Positions 1-5,891 of a stretch of 14,218 nt of DNA are shown here, in pieces (position 1 is the stretch's first letter; every line of letters starts with the position of its first letter). The position numbers were made by a program, and so were the translations under genes. Source of the stretch: an uncultured Atopobium sp. (GTDB lineage: Bacteria; Actinomycetota; Coriobacteriia; Coriobacteriales; Atopobiaceae); contig CALKRF010000025.1 in the NCBI GenBank assembly GCA_937990665.1, positions 1 through 14,218 on the forward strand, in the 5' to 3' direction. The notes beneath the pieces were generated by a model, which worked only from the letters and a program-made list of their open reading frames with translations, was not told where the DNA came from and made no database searches.

Positions 1-64
1 GTTTGAGGTATTTTCAGCGTAATGTATACGTCTTTTTGACAGATTATCTGACTTAGGTGTGTTT

Positions 65-110
65 TGAACTGCCTCCCATTTCTCGTGTCTAAGAAATGGG
101 AGGCAGTTCA
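65..110. repeat. Perfect 19-bp inverted repeat (strong hairpin)
   Basis: The arms at 65-83 and 92-110 are perfectly complementary over 19 bp around an 8-nt loop (84-91). The stem contains GCCTCCC/GGGAGGC. Neither strand has a T-run directly after the stem, so it does not look like a standard intrinsic terminator. It could be an unusual terminator or RNA-stabilising hairpin for a gene left of the window, or a protein-binding palindrome. The structure is certain and the role unknown. Confidence 0.85.
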
Positions 111-123
111 CTGCGGGCTGGAT

Positions 124-135
124 GGGTTTCTCGCC
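124..135 (+). repeat. Dispersed 12-mer GGGTTTCTCGCC, copy 1
   Basis: This is a perfect copy of a 12-mer that also occurs at 1030-1041, 2846-2857 (reverse orientation), 2907-2918 and 12394-12405. It lies between the perfect hairpin at 65-110 and the terminator at 153-183. Related TTTCTCRCC sequences build the larger repeats around 4085-4208 and 5655-5778. Confidence 0.75.
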
Positions 136-150
136 TTGGATTTGATACAG

Positions 151-186
151 AAAAAGACGTGAGAGTTTGTCTCTCACGTCTTTCTT
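151..186 (-). terminator. Intrinsic terminator downstream of the aminopeptidase gene (bidirectional)
   Basis: The arms 153-165 and 171-183 form a perfect 13-bp stem with a 5-nt loop. On the minus strand the stem runs into a short T-run (the complement of AAAAA at 151-155). On the plus strand it is followed by TTTCTT. It sits 55 bp past the aminopeptidase stop codon and can also stop transcription arriving from the left. Confidence 0.85.
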
Positions 187-240
187 GTTAGCTTGATCTG
201 CGTACGGAATTTGTGTGCGCTGCTAATGTATGTGACTCGA

Positions 241-1662
241 TTACTCGCTGAACTCGAGGAATGCGCGGTATCCGCGATAAGCCTCAAAGATGTCGGCCTT
301 GTTTGCAATCTCCCAAGGTGCGTGCATGGAGAGAACGGGAACGCCGCAGTCGATGACGTGCATACCGTATTTAGCCAGCATGTAAGCAATGGTTCCGCCG
401 CCACCAGCGTCAACGCGGCCAAGCTCAGCGGTCTGGAACTGGACGCCAGCGTTGTCCATAATGCGACGAATCAGTGCAACGTACTCGGCATCGGCATCGT
501 TAGAGCCGAACTTACCGCCACTACCAGTGAACTTGTTGAATGCAAGGCCGTGACCCATGATGGCGGAGTTCTTGATTTCAAAGCTACCCGCAAAGCTAGG
601 ATCATAACCAGCAGAAACGTCGCTAGAGAGCATGTAGGAGTTAGCCATGCAGCGGCGCAGAGAAAGTGGAGACTCAAAACCGGCAAGCGCCAGGACCTCT
701 GCCATGATGTTTTCAAAGAAGAGGGAGTTCATGCCAGTAGCGCCAACGGAGCCAATCTCTTCCTTATCGGTCAGGATAGTGACCGAGGTGCGAGCAGGAG
801 TGTCGCACTCAAGCTGTGCAATCAAGGAAGGGTAGGAGCAGCTGCGGTCGTCGTGACCGTAGCCCAAGATCATGGAGCGATCAAAGCCCATGTCGCGAGC
901 GGGACCTGCAGGAACAATCTCAAGCTCAGCGGAGAGAAGGTCTGCTTCCTCAATGCCGTAGAGGTCCTTCAGGATGTTGATGACGTTAGCCTTAACAGCT
1001 TCCTTTGGCTCGTCGCCCTCTGCATCAGCGGGTTTCTCGCCATTCTGACCCCAAACAAGTGGACGATTGCCAACAATAAGGTCCAGCATTTCGCCCTCGA
1101 TGACCTTGGAAGCAGTCTTTCCAAGCTGCTCAGCGCTCAAGTGGATGAGAAGGTCGGAGATGCAGAAAACAGGATCGGTTGGATCCTCACCAACGCATAC
1201 GTTTACGACGCTACCGTCTTTAAGTGCAAGAACGCCGTGAATTGCCAGAGGAATGGTGACCCACTGGTACTTCTTGACGCCGCCGTAGTAGTGGGTGTCA
1301 AGGGTAGCAAGCTCATTGCGCTCCTCGAGAGGGTTCTGCTTGACGTCCAGGCGAGGGGAGTCAATGTGAGCACCAAGAATGTTTAGACCCTCTTCCAGGG
1401 ATTTGGTACCAATCTGGACAAAGATGACGGACTTGCCGCGAATGTCTGCGTATACCTTGTCGCCAGCTTTGAGGGTTTTACCTGCAGCGATGGCGTCGGA
1501 AAGCTTGACGTAACCTGCTGCCTCGGCAAGCTTGATGGCGCTTGCGGCGCACTCGCGCTCAGTCTTGTTCTCGGAGATAAACTTTCTGTAGCCCTCGGTA
1601 AACGACTGGAGTTTGTCCAGGTCCTCCGAGGTGTACTTTTTCCATGCGTTTGTGGTTTCCAT
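241..1662 (-). CDS. M18 family metalloaminopeptidase (aspartyl aminopeptidase type)
   Basis: This cytosolic, probably dizinc exopeptidase would remove N-terminal, typically acidic, residues from peptides. In the 475-aa reading from 1668, expected M18 metal and catalytic motifs are visible: AHIDSPRLD (His101, Asp103), GHDDR (Asp273/274), DKEEIGSVGA (Glu303/304), SSDVSAGYDPS (Asp350) and SMHAPWE (His449). Full length fits the family. Two ATGs are possible. The one at 1668 directly abuts the Shine-Dalgarno AGAAAGGA, while the one at 1662 has about 5-6 nt spacing, so 1662 (473 aa) is preferred. The gene follows the serine-rich membrane protein gene on the same strand after about 150 bp and ends before a strong terminator. 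The variable loop around residues 206-224 is acidic. Within it GEKP is encoded by the reverse complement of the dispersed 12-mer. The family call is very secure; the substrate is inferred. Confidence 0.95.
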   Translation of the reverse strand: METTNAWKKYTSEDLDKLQSFTEGYRKFISENKTERECAASAIKLAEAAGYVKLSDAIAAGKTLKAGDKVYADIRGKSVIFVQIGTKSLEEGLNILGAHIDSPRLDVKQNPLEERNELATLDTHYYGGVKKYQWVTIPLAIHGVLALKDGSVVNVCVGEDPTDPVFCISDLLIHLSAEQLGKTASKVIEGEMLDLIVGNRPLVWGQNGEKPADAEGDEPKEAVKANVINILKDLYGIEEADLLSAELEIVPAGPARDMGFDRSMILGYGHDDRSCSYPSLIAQLECDTPARTSVTILTDKEEIGSVGATGMNSLFFENIMAEVLALAGFESPLSLRRCMANSYMLSSDVSAGYDPSFAGSFEIKNSAIMGHGLAFNKFTGSGGKFGSNDADAEYVALIRRIMDNAGVQFQTAELGRVDAGGGGTIAYMLAKYGMHVIDCGVPVLSMHAPWEIANKADIFEAYRGYRAFLEFSE

Positions 1663-1667
1663 ACCCA

Positions 1668-1675
1668 TCCTTTCT
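1668..1675 (-). promoter_or_regulatory. Ribosome binding site deciding the aminopeptidase start
   Basis: AGAAAGGA on the minus strand overlaps the first candidate ATG (1666-1668) and stands about 5 nt before the second (1660-1662). This spacing favours the second ATG. Confidence 0.6.
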
Positions 1676-1738
1676 GTAGCAAGCTCTGTGTGAGCTGCTG
1701 CTTGTTGTTGCTGTTAGGTGCGTCGCGGAGGCCGCGAA

Positions 1739-1767
1739 GGCGGCTGCTGCGCCGGCGGCTGCTGCGC
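1739..1767. repeat. GC-rich 14-bp direct repeat, period 15
   Basis: GGCGGCTGCTGCGC occurs at 1739-1752 and again at 1754-1767, with a partial further copy nearby. The stretch is much richer in GC than its surroundings. The period is a multiple of three and lies in phase with the serine-rich gene's reading frame past its stop, where it reads as AQQPP-type repeats on the minus strand. Confidence 0.8.
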
Positions 1768-1821
1768 GGCGGCAACCGCTGCGCCGGTAGCTGCCGGGCT
1801 GACGGCTGTCACGACCGCGGC

Positions 1822-2763
1822 TTAGTTGCCTCCGTTGGAGCTGTTTGAGCCAGAACCGTTAGACCCGCTGTTGTTACCGCTGTTGGAGCCAGAGTTCTGA
1901 TTGGAACCAGAATTGCTGCTTGAGCTACCTGTTCCAGAGTTGTTGCTGGAAGAGTTGTTCTCCGATGAGTTACTTGAGCTGCTAGAGTCGCTAGTCTTTT
2001 CCGAACTAGACGAGCTGTCGGAGCTGGTGGTCTCTGATTTCTTGGAGTCAGTGCTCTCCGAAGAGGAATCCTTGGAATCAGTGGATTTGCTTGACTCGTC
2101 GGTTTTCTCGCTAGAAGAGCTGGAGTCGTTCTTCTTATCCGCTGAATTGCTGGTATCCGCAGTTTTTTCTGTCACAACTGGGGTGGTGCTGACCTTTGGC
2201 CCAAGACCGGATCCGTCGGTGATATAGCTGAGGAACATGGCGTAAAGAATGACGGCAGAAATGGTAAAGATAATCGAAATAATGGTTACGATAGTCAGCG
2301 CTCTTACACGCTTGCGCGACAACTTTGGCGCGCGATTTACCTGCGACGATTGTCCCGCGGTAGAAGCGGCGTTGGAGTAGTAATCGCGAGAAGGTGCGTA
2401 TTGGGGTTGAGGCATGTACTGCGTGCCCTCGAGCGTACTCTGATTGCTGTCTGGATATGTCTGCTGGTTGTAGTCATCGTTGTCGCTGCTACGGAACTTG
2501 TGCGTGGAGCGCCTAATAACGTTCTGGTAAATCTGCGAAGCAAGCGCCGACGCAGCGGCACCAACAGCCACGCCGATGATTGATCCAGCAATACCAATCT
2601 GGTTTGACAACACAAATGCGGTTACCGCAGCAAGCGACGTTGCCAAAATTTGGGTAATTGAGACGTCCTTCAGAAGGCCTGGTTTCTCGTCCGCCGCGTC
2701 ATCTGTAGGTTGAGCGGGCGAAGCAAGTCGAGTTTTGTCTGCATCAAAGTGCTTATAGCTCAC
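1822..2763 (-). CDS. Serine-rich membrane protein of unknown function
   Basis: No family was recognised for this 313-aa protein. Residues 1-35 are polar. Two hydrophobic stretches (about 36-53 and 56-78) form a Gly/Ala-rich hairpin. Residues 80-150 are a hydrophilic segment rich in Gln, Tyr, Ser and Asn, ending in a basic cluster (SRKRVR). A clear membrane helix spans about 155-179. The rest (about 192-313) is low-complexity Ser/Asp/Lys shifting to Ser/Asn/Gly. The basic residues before the last helix suggest that the serine-rich tail lies outside the cell. It could be a wall-spanning stalk, but there is no LPXTG sorting signal. The start is GTG at 2763 with AAAGGAG (2770-2776) 6 nt upstream. 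The frame stays open for 35 further codons after the TAA at 1822-1824. Existence as a gene is likely; function is unknown. Confidence 0.85.
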   Translation of the reverse strand: MSYKHFDADKTRLASPAQPTDDAADEKPGLLKDVSITQILATSLAAVTAFVLSNQIGIAGSIIGVAVGAAASALASQIYQNVIRRSTHKFRSSDNDDYNQQTYPDSNQSTLEGTQYMPQPQYAPSRDYYSNAASTAGQSSQVNRAPKLSRKRVRALTIVTIISIIFTISAVILYAMFLSYITDGSGLGPKVSTTPVVTEKTADTSNSADKKNDSSSSSEKTDESSKSTDSKDSSSESTDSKKSETTSSDSSSSSEKTSDSSSSSNSSENNSSSNNSGTGSSSSNSGSNQNSGSNSGNNSGSNGSGSNSSNGGN

Positions 2764-3016
2764 AAGATGCTCCTTTCTTCGAACTGATAGCCTACCTCAT
2801 TTTTGTGAAGATGTAATGTTTCGTCGCTAAATCGCAACATCAGTTGGCGAGAAACCCGTCGGATTGCTTGTCCGAGCACACGTCGAGTTGTTTGATTAAG
2901 TGCATCGGGTTTCTCGCCCGAGAACGCGCCGGATTTCCCGCGATGTTTGTTAAAAACGACCGCATCAAAGGTGATGAAACAAGGTATCATTTATATGTAT
3001 CAGTTTTCCGTCAAAC
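2764..3016. other. Intergenic region with diverged TTTCTCGCC-type repeats upstream of the aldolase gene
   Basis: This is the divergent spacer between the serine-rich gene and the aldolase gene. It contains an inverted pair of the dispersed motif (2846-2858 and 2906-2918) and, from 2913, a shortened form of the 31-bp unit seen at 4096-4188 (TCTCGCC, then GCCGGATTT). A possible -10 element, TATCAT, lies at 2985-2990, but no good -35 matches it at normal spacing. No gene is supported here. Confidence 0.55.
2846..2918. repeat. Inverted pair of the GGGTTTCTCGCC motif
   Basis: The arm 2846-2858 (GGCGAGAAACCCG) is the exact reverse complement of 2906-2918 (CGGGTTTCTCGCC), with 47 bp between them. 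Both arms contain the full dispersed 12-mer. The pair lies in the spacer between two divergent genes, so it could form a cruciform or a transcript hairpin. Confidence 0.8.
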
Positions 3017-3021
3017 GGAGG
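3017..3021 (+). promoter_or_regulatory. Ribosome binding site of the aldolase gene
   Basis: GGAGG stands 6 nt before the ATG at 3028. It fixes the aldolase start there rather than at the in-frame ATG at 2947, which would add 27 residues unlike class II aldolases. Confidence 0.85.
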
Positions 3022-3027
3022 TTTAGC

Positions 3028-3900
3028 ATGCTTGTAAGCGCAAAAGCCATGCTCCAGAGTGCCGAGAAGGGCCACTATGGCATCGGCGCATTCAACGAGA
3101 ACAACCTTGAGTGGACCGCAGCAATCCTTGATGCAGCAGAAGAGCTCCAGTCTCCTGTCATCATTCAGTGCACCAGCGGCGCAGCAAAGTGGCAGGTAAG
3201 CTACCGCGTTGTTGCAGACATGGTTCGTCGTCTTGTTGAGGACAAGAACATCACTGTTCCAGTTGCTCTCCACCTTGACCACGGTTCATACGAGGATGCA
3301 TTCAAGTGCATCGAGGCTGGATTTACTTCCATCATGTACGATGGTTCTCACGAGCCTGATTTTGAGACCAACCTTAAGCGCACCGAAGAGGTCGTAAAGG
3401 CAGCTCACGCAAAGGGTATTTCTGTTGAGGCTGAGGTCGGCGGCATCGGCGGCACCGAGGACGGCGTTACCGCTAAGGGTGAGCTTGCTGATCCTGAGCA
3501 GTGCGCAAAGATTGCTGACCTGGGCGTTGACTTCCTTGCATGCGGCATCGGCAACATTCACGGCATCTACCCAGCTAACTGGGAGGGCCTCTCCTTCGAT
3601 CAGCTCAAGGCTATCAAGGAGCGCGTCGGTGATCTTCCACTTGTTCTCCACGGTGGTACCGGCATTCCTGTAGAGCAGGTTCAGAAGGCTATCTCTATGG
3701 GCATCTCCAAGATCAACGTTAACACCGACCTTCAGCTTGTCTTTGCTGAGGCAACTAAGAAGTACGTCGAGGCTGGCCTTGTTGACAACGGCAAGGGATA
3801 CGACCCTCGTAAGCTCCTGAAGCCTGGTCGTGAGGCAATCGTTGAGCGCACGAAGGAGCTCATCCGCGAGTTTGGTTCCGACGGTAAGGCTTGGAACTAA
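3028..3900 (+). CDS. fba: Class II fructose-bisphosphate aldolase
   Basis: This zinc-dependent cytosolic enzyme interconverts fructose 1,6-bisphosphate with dihydroxyacetone phosphate and glyceraldehyde 3-phosphate in glycolysis and gluconeogenesis. The 290-aa product has the class II layout: LHLDHG (Asp84 catalytic, His85 zinc ligand), EAEVGGIGG (about 134-142), GNIHGIYP (His178), LHGGTGIP (His208) and INVNTD (229-234, phosphate binding). The start follows GGAGG at 3017. Codon use is strongly biased, as expected for an abundant glycolytic enzyme. The gene stands alone, with its own terminator at 3978-4010. Tagatose-bisphosphate aldolases (GatY/KbaY) share these motifs, so that alternative cannot be excluded, but no galactitol or tagatose genes are nearby. 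Confidence 0.95.
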   Translation: MLVSAKAMLQSAEKGHYGIGAFNENNLEWTAAILDAAEELQSPVIIQCTSGAAKWQVSYRVVADMVRRLVEDKNITVPVALHLDHGSYEDAFKCIEAGFTSIMYDGSHEPDFETNLKRTEEVVKAAHAKGISVEAEVGGIGGTEDGVTAKGELADPEQCAKIADLGVDFLACGIGNIHGIYPANWEGLSFDQLKAIKERVGDLPLVLHGGTGIPVEQVQKAISMGISKINVNTDLQLVFAEATKKYVEAGLVDNGKGYDPRKLLKPGREAIVERTKELIREFGSDGKAWN

Positions 3901-3977
3901 CCTTCGACATGCGCTGAGCGCGGGCGTCGATGCGATGGCGTGCGATGCGACAGCGCGTTCTTGCTGCTAGTTAAAGC

Positions 3978-4010
3978 AACGGACCTGGATTTTCTCCAGG
4001 TCCGTTTTTT
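3978..4010 (+). terminator. Intrinsic terminator of the aldolase gene
   Basis: The stem 3978-3989/3995-4006 is a perfect 12 bp including ACGGACCTGGA, with loop TTTTC (3990-3994). The T-run at 4005-4010 follows on the plus strand. It lies about 80 bp past the aldolase stop codon and is a textbook rho-independent terminator. Confidence 0.93.
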
Positions 4011-4525
4011 GTTGGGCACGGTACGCGCGAAAGACGTGCACCTAGCACGCCCTTCTCGCGAGAGGCGGTTGATGTGTTTGATGTGAGCCTGAATTTCTCG
4101 CCAAGTCTGAACGATTTGCCGGATTTTCTCACCATGTCTGAGTAATTTGCCTGTTTTTCTCGCCTTATCTGAGTGATTTTGTTCAGACTTGTTAAACATT
4201 TCAGGCTCAGTTTCATGAAAGAGAAGTGCGCAAGCCGCTTGGTCAAGTTCGCATTTCGGACTAGCGTCAATTAACATGTAATACTCATTTGCGTCATGCA
4301 GTATGGAGAAGAATACTCATTTAAATATGGAATTCTAATTTTGTCACTTATTTGTCACGAAATTGAGAAAATACATTTATTTAGCGGTCTAATCTTTGTA
4401 GCAGGACTTTTATAAGATGATATTTTAAGGTGTTTTTAATCTATCTGCGGAAATAAGGTATTAATCAAATATTCGTAGGTTTTTTGTTGTTTTGCTTATT
4501 TGACTTTTAGAAATACTATTCCCAT
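4011..4525. other. Left part of the repeat-flanked AT-rich island, no gene seen
   Basis: The first part holds a TCTCGCGAGA palindrome (4054-4063) and the left 124-bp repeat (4085-4208). From about 4260 the base composition turns sharply AT-rich. That stretch contains an 11-bp direct repeat, AATACTCATTT (4280-4290 and 4312-4322), and a TTGTCAC pair near 4340-4360. A -35-like TTGACT lies at 4500-4505, but no convincing -10 follows before the ATG at 4526. Reading frames on the minus strand in this stretch are built from repeat sequence and look like no protein family. Confidence 0.6.
4085..4208 (+). repeat. 124-bp repeat, left copy (inverted relative to the right copy)
   Basis: The copy begins with GAGCCTGAA (4085-4093) and ends with its reverse complement TTCAGGCTC (4200-4208), giving 9-bp perfect terminal inverted repeats. 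Inside are three units of period 31 starting TCTCRCC at 4096, 4127 and 4158, with shared GTCTGA and GATTTGCCGG segments. Aligned without gaps to the reverse complement of 5655-5778, it has the same length and about 22 mismatches by hand count (about 82% identity). It is non-coding and resembles a MITE or REP-like element. Confidence 0.85.
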
Positions 4526-5569
4526 ATGGAATATTACCTTTCACATACATCTGCTCTACAAATTTATCGTGCTTTGCGAACACGGAGACACGAACTCTTA
4601 ACTCATGGATTTAATGAGTATCTGAATAAGTTCAATTTAGATGCTAGACAATTACTGGCCAAAGATGATATTCCTTATCGCGATTTGGTTAGAGCTATTA
4701 ATGCCGAGTTGCTAGTAGATTATGGTATTGAACTTAAAAATCCAGTCGAAATTACTGTGAGTAATAAAAAGAATTCTTGTGTTTATGAGGGAATTCATTT
4801 TCATGTGGATACCTGTGCTTCGTTTGGTTCTGTGATAAAACTGAATATAAACAGCTCTTCAGTTTTAATTTCATCTCCATTTGAATTGCTGTTTCAAATG
4901 GCTTCTAAATTGAGCCTGTTTGAACTAGTACTCCTCATTTCAGAATTCCAAGGACGTTTTGTTATTGATGCGTCAACAGGAGAATTGCAGTCAAATTGGT
5001 ATACGCCTCTTTTTAAAAAGTCAGAATTACTTGCATATCTCACCAAAAAGAAAGGTGCTAGATCTTTTAGAAAAGTAAAGGCTGCGGCAGATTTGTCTGT
5101 TGAAAATGCAGCTTCGCCGATGGAGGTTAAACTGGCACTTCGAGCTTTATTGCCAGTGTATAAAGGTGGATATGCTATTCCATGCGTTGAGTTAAACAAA
5201 GAATTTGAGATACAAAATATGTCAGGTATCAAATCTCAAAAGAAAAATCGTGCAATCGATCTACTTCTATCCAGCGGTGTATCAAATGCACGAGGTACTC
5301 AAAATGTAGCACTTGAATATAACGGATCTGTTCATGAATCGATTGATGCCGCAGACAGGGACTACAAACGAAATAACGAACTTTTAGCTGCTGGTATAGA
5401 AGAGTTTGTAATTAGCAAAAATGAATATGACGATATCGTTTTTATGGATAATCTATTTACGGTCATTCGCTCTAGGCTAAATCTACCAAGAAGACATACA
5501 TCTTCAAAACAAAGGCAAATTGAAAGAGAGAAAAGAATTAAATTGTGGAAAGAGTTAGAAAAGATTTAG
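4526..5569 (+). CDS. Orphan DUF559/AbiEi-like protein with a PD-(D/E)XK nuclease-type C-terminal domain
   Basis: The 347-aa protein resembles actinobacterial proteins that join an AbiEi-like region to a DUF559 (Vsr-like) domain, but it starts directly at the SHTSAL motif and so lacks the usual N-terminal winged helix. Visible features are SHTSAL (6-11), a central segment with ISSPFELLFQMASKLSLFEL (115-134), ASPMEVKLALRALLP with Glu200, RAIDLLL with Asp245, VALEYNGSVHE with Glu264, Asn266 and His270, and DRDYKRNNELLAAG (277-290). The order Glu...Asp...Glu-X-Asn fits a PD-(D/E)XK-like fold. Asn266 stands where DUF559 proteins usually have Asp, so catalysis is uncertain. The C-terminus is basic and probably coiled coil. 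The gene is clearly AT-rich, has no Shine-Dalgarno before the ATG and lies alone between two 124-bp inverted repeats, which suggests horizontal acquisition. A defence role is possible but unproven. Confidence 0.8.
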   Translation: MEYYLSHTSALQIYRALRTRRHELLTHGFNEYLNKFNLDARQLLAKDDIPYRDLVRAINAELLVDYGIELKNPVEITVSNKKNSCVYEGIHFHVDTCASFGSVIKLNINSSSVLISSPFELLFQMASKLSLFELVLLISEFQGRFVIDASTGELQSNWYTPLFKKSELLAYLTKKKGARSFRKVKAAADLSVENAASPMEVKLALRALLPVYKGGYAIPCVELNKEFEIQNMSGIKSQKKNRAIDLLLSSGVSNARGTQNVALEYNGSVHESIDAADRDYKRNNELLAAGIEEFVISKNEYDDIVFMDNLFTVIRSRLNLPRRHTSSKQRQIEREKRIKLWKELEKI

Positions 5570-5598
5570 AAATACTAACTTGAATCTACGATAAATTC

Positions 5599-5654
5599 TT
5601 CAAGCCTAGGAAATCGTTCAAGCCCTAGGAAATCGATCAAGCCCTAGGAAATCA
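5599..5654 (+). repeat. Three tandem 18-19-bp repeats containing CCTAGG
   Basis: The copies are 5599-5616 (18 bp, one C shorter), 5617-5635 and 5636-5654, each of the form TCAAGCCCTAGGAAATCG. CCTAGG is palindromic. The array starts 29 bp after the orphan gene's stop codon and directly abuts the right 124-bp repeat. There are too few units, and no spacers, for CRISPR. It may be an iterated binding site or a slippage product. Confidence 0.85.
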
Positions 5655-5778
5655 GAGCCTGAATAACTTACCAAGTCTGAGTAAAATCGCTCAGACTTGG
5701 TGAGAAAAACCGGCAAATCACTCAGACATGGTAAGAGAATCCGGCAAATCGTTCAGACATGATGTGATTTTCAGGCTC
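5655..5778 (-). repeat. 124-bp repeat, right copy (inverted relative to the left copy)
   Basis: The copy runs from GAGCCTGAA (5655-5663) to TTCAGGCTC (5770-5778), the same 9-bp terminal inverted repeats as the left copy. Its minus strand aligns along its full length with 4085-4208 without gaps. The best-conserved parts are GTCTGAACGATTTGCCGGAT and the CCATGTCTGAGT region. With the left copy it encloses 1446 bp holding the orphan gene. Confidence 0.85.
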
Positions 5779-5804
5779 ACACTCGGTGCACTCCTGGTGC
5801 GCTC

Positions 5805-5816
5805 TTCTCGCGAGAA
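5805..5816. repeat. Palindrome TTCTCGCGAGAA
   Basis: This is a 12-bp perfect palindrome just outside the right 124-bp repeat. A 10-bp version, TCTCGCGAGA, sits at 4054-4063 just outside the left copy. The inverted symmetry of the island therefore extends beyond the 124-bp units. Confidence 0.75.
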
Positions 5817-5872
5817 ACCCGGTGCACTCCGGGGTTTTCTCGCTGTGCAAGTCCCGCCGCACACGACAATAA

Positions 5873-5891
5873 AAGCGCAGCTTAAACGCTT
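5873..5891 (-). terminator. Possible weak terminator at the end of the suf operon
   Basis: On the minus strand AAGCG (5887-5891, overlapping the stop codon) pairs with CGCTT (5873-5877), and the sequence continues TTATT. The stem is only 5 bp with a 9-nt loop, so the call is weak. Confidence 0.3.

Larger units (their letters stand above)
5570..5889. other. Right part of the repeat-flanked island, no gene seen
   Basis: The stretch holds three tandem CCTAGG-containing repeats (5599-5654), the right 124-bp repeat (5655-5778), a direct repeat CGGTGCACTCC (5784-5794 and 5820-5830) and the 12-bp palindrome TTCTCGCGAGAA (5805-5816). Bases 5809-5843 can also fold as an imperfect hairpin, GCGAGAAACCCGG with CCGGGGTTTTCTCGC. 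It is the convergent space past both the orphan gene and the suf operon. No coding sequence is supported. Confidence 0.65.

Noticed and set aside
36..64. Promoter from the perfect -35 hexamer TTGACA at 36-41
   Set aside because: No acceptable -10 hexamer lies 16-18 bp downstream, and no gene follows on the plus strand.
193..1386. Long plus-strand open frame opposite the aminopeptidase gene
   Set aside because: It is the antisense shadow of a gene with all M18 motifs; its translation shows no family features.
1901..2227. Plus-strand Glu/Leu/Ser-rich open frame
   Set aside because: It is the antisense of the Ser/Asp-rich tail; the low complexity alone keeps the frame open.
2947..3027. N-terminal extension of the aldolase from the ATG at 2947
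   Set aside because: The extra 27 residues are unlike class II aldolases, and GGAGG at 3017 fixes the start at 3028.
4096..4188. CRISPR array
   Set aside because: The 31-bp units are contiguous with no unique spacers, there are only three, and no cas genes are nearby.
3897..4277. Two minus-strand open frames across the left 124-bp repeat
   Set aside because: They are made of repeat DNA, overlap the aldolase terminator, have no ribosome binding site and resemble no family.
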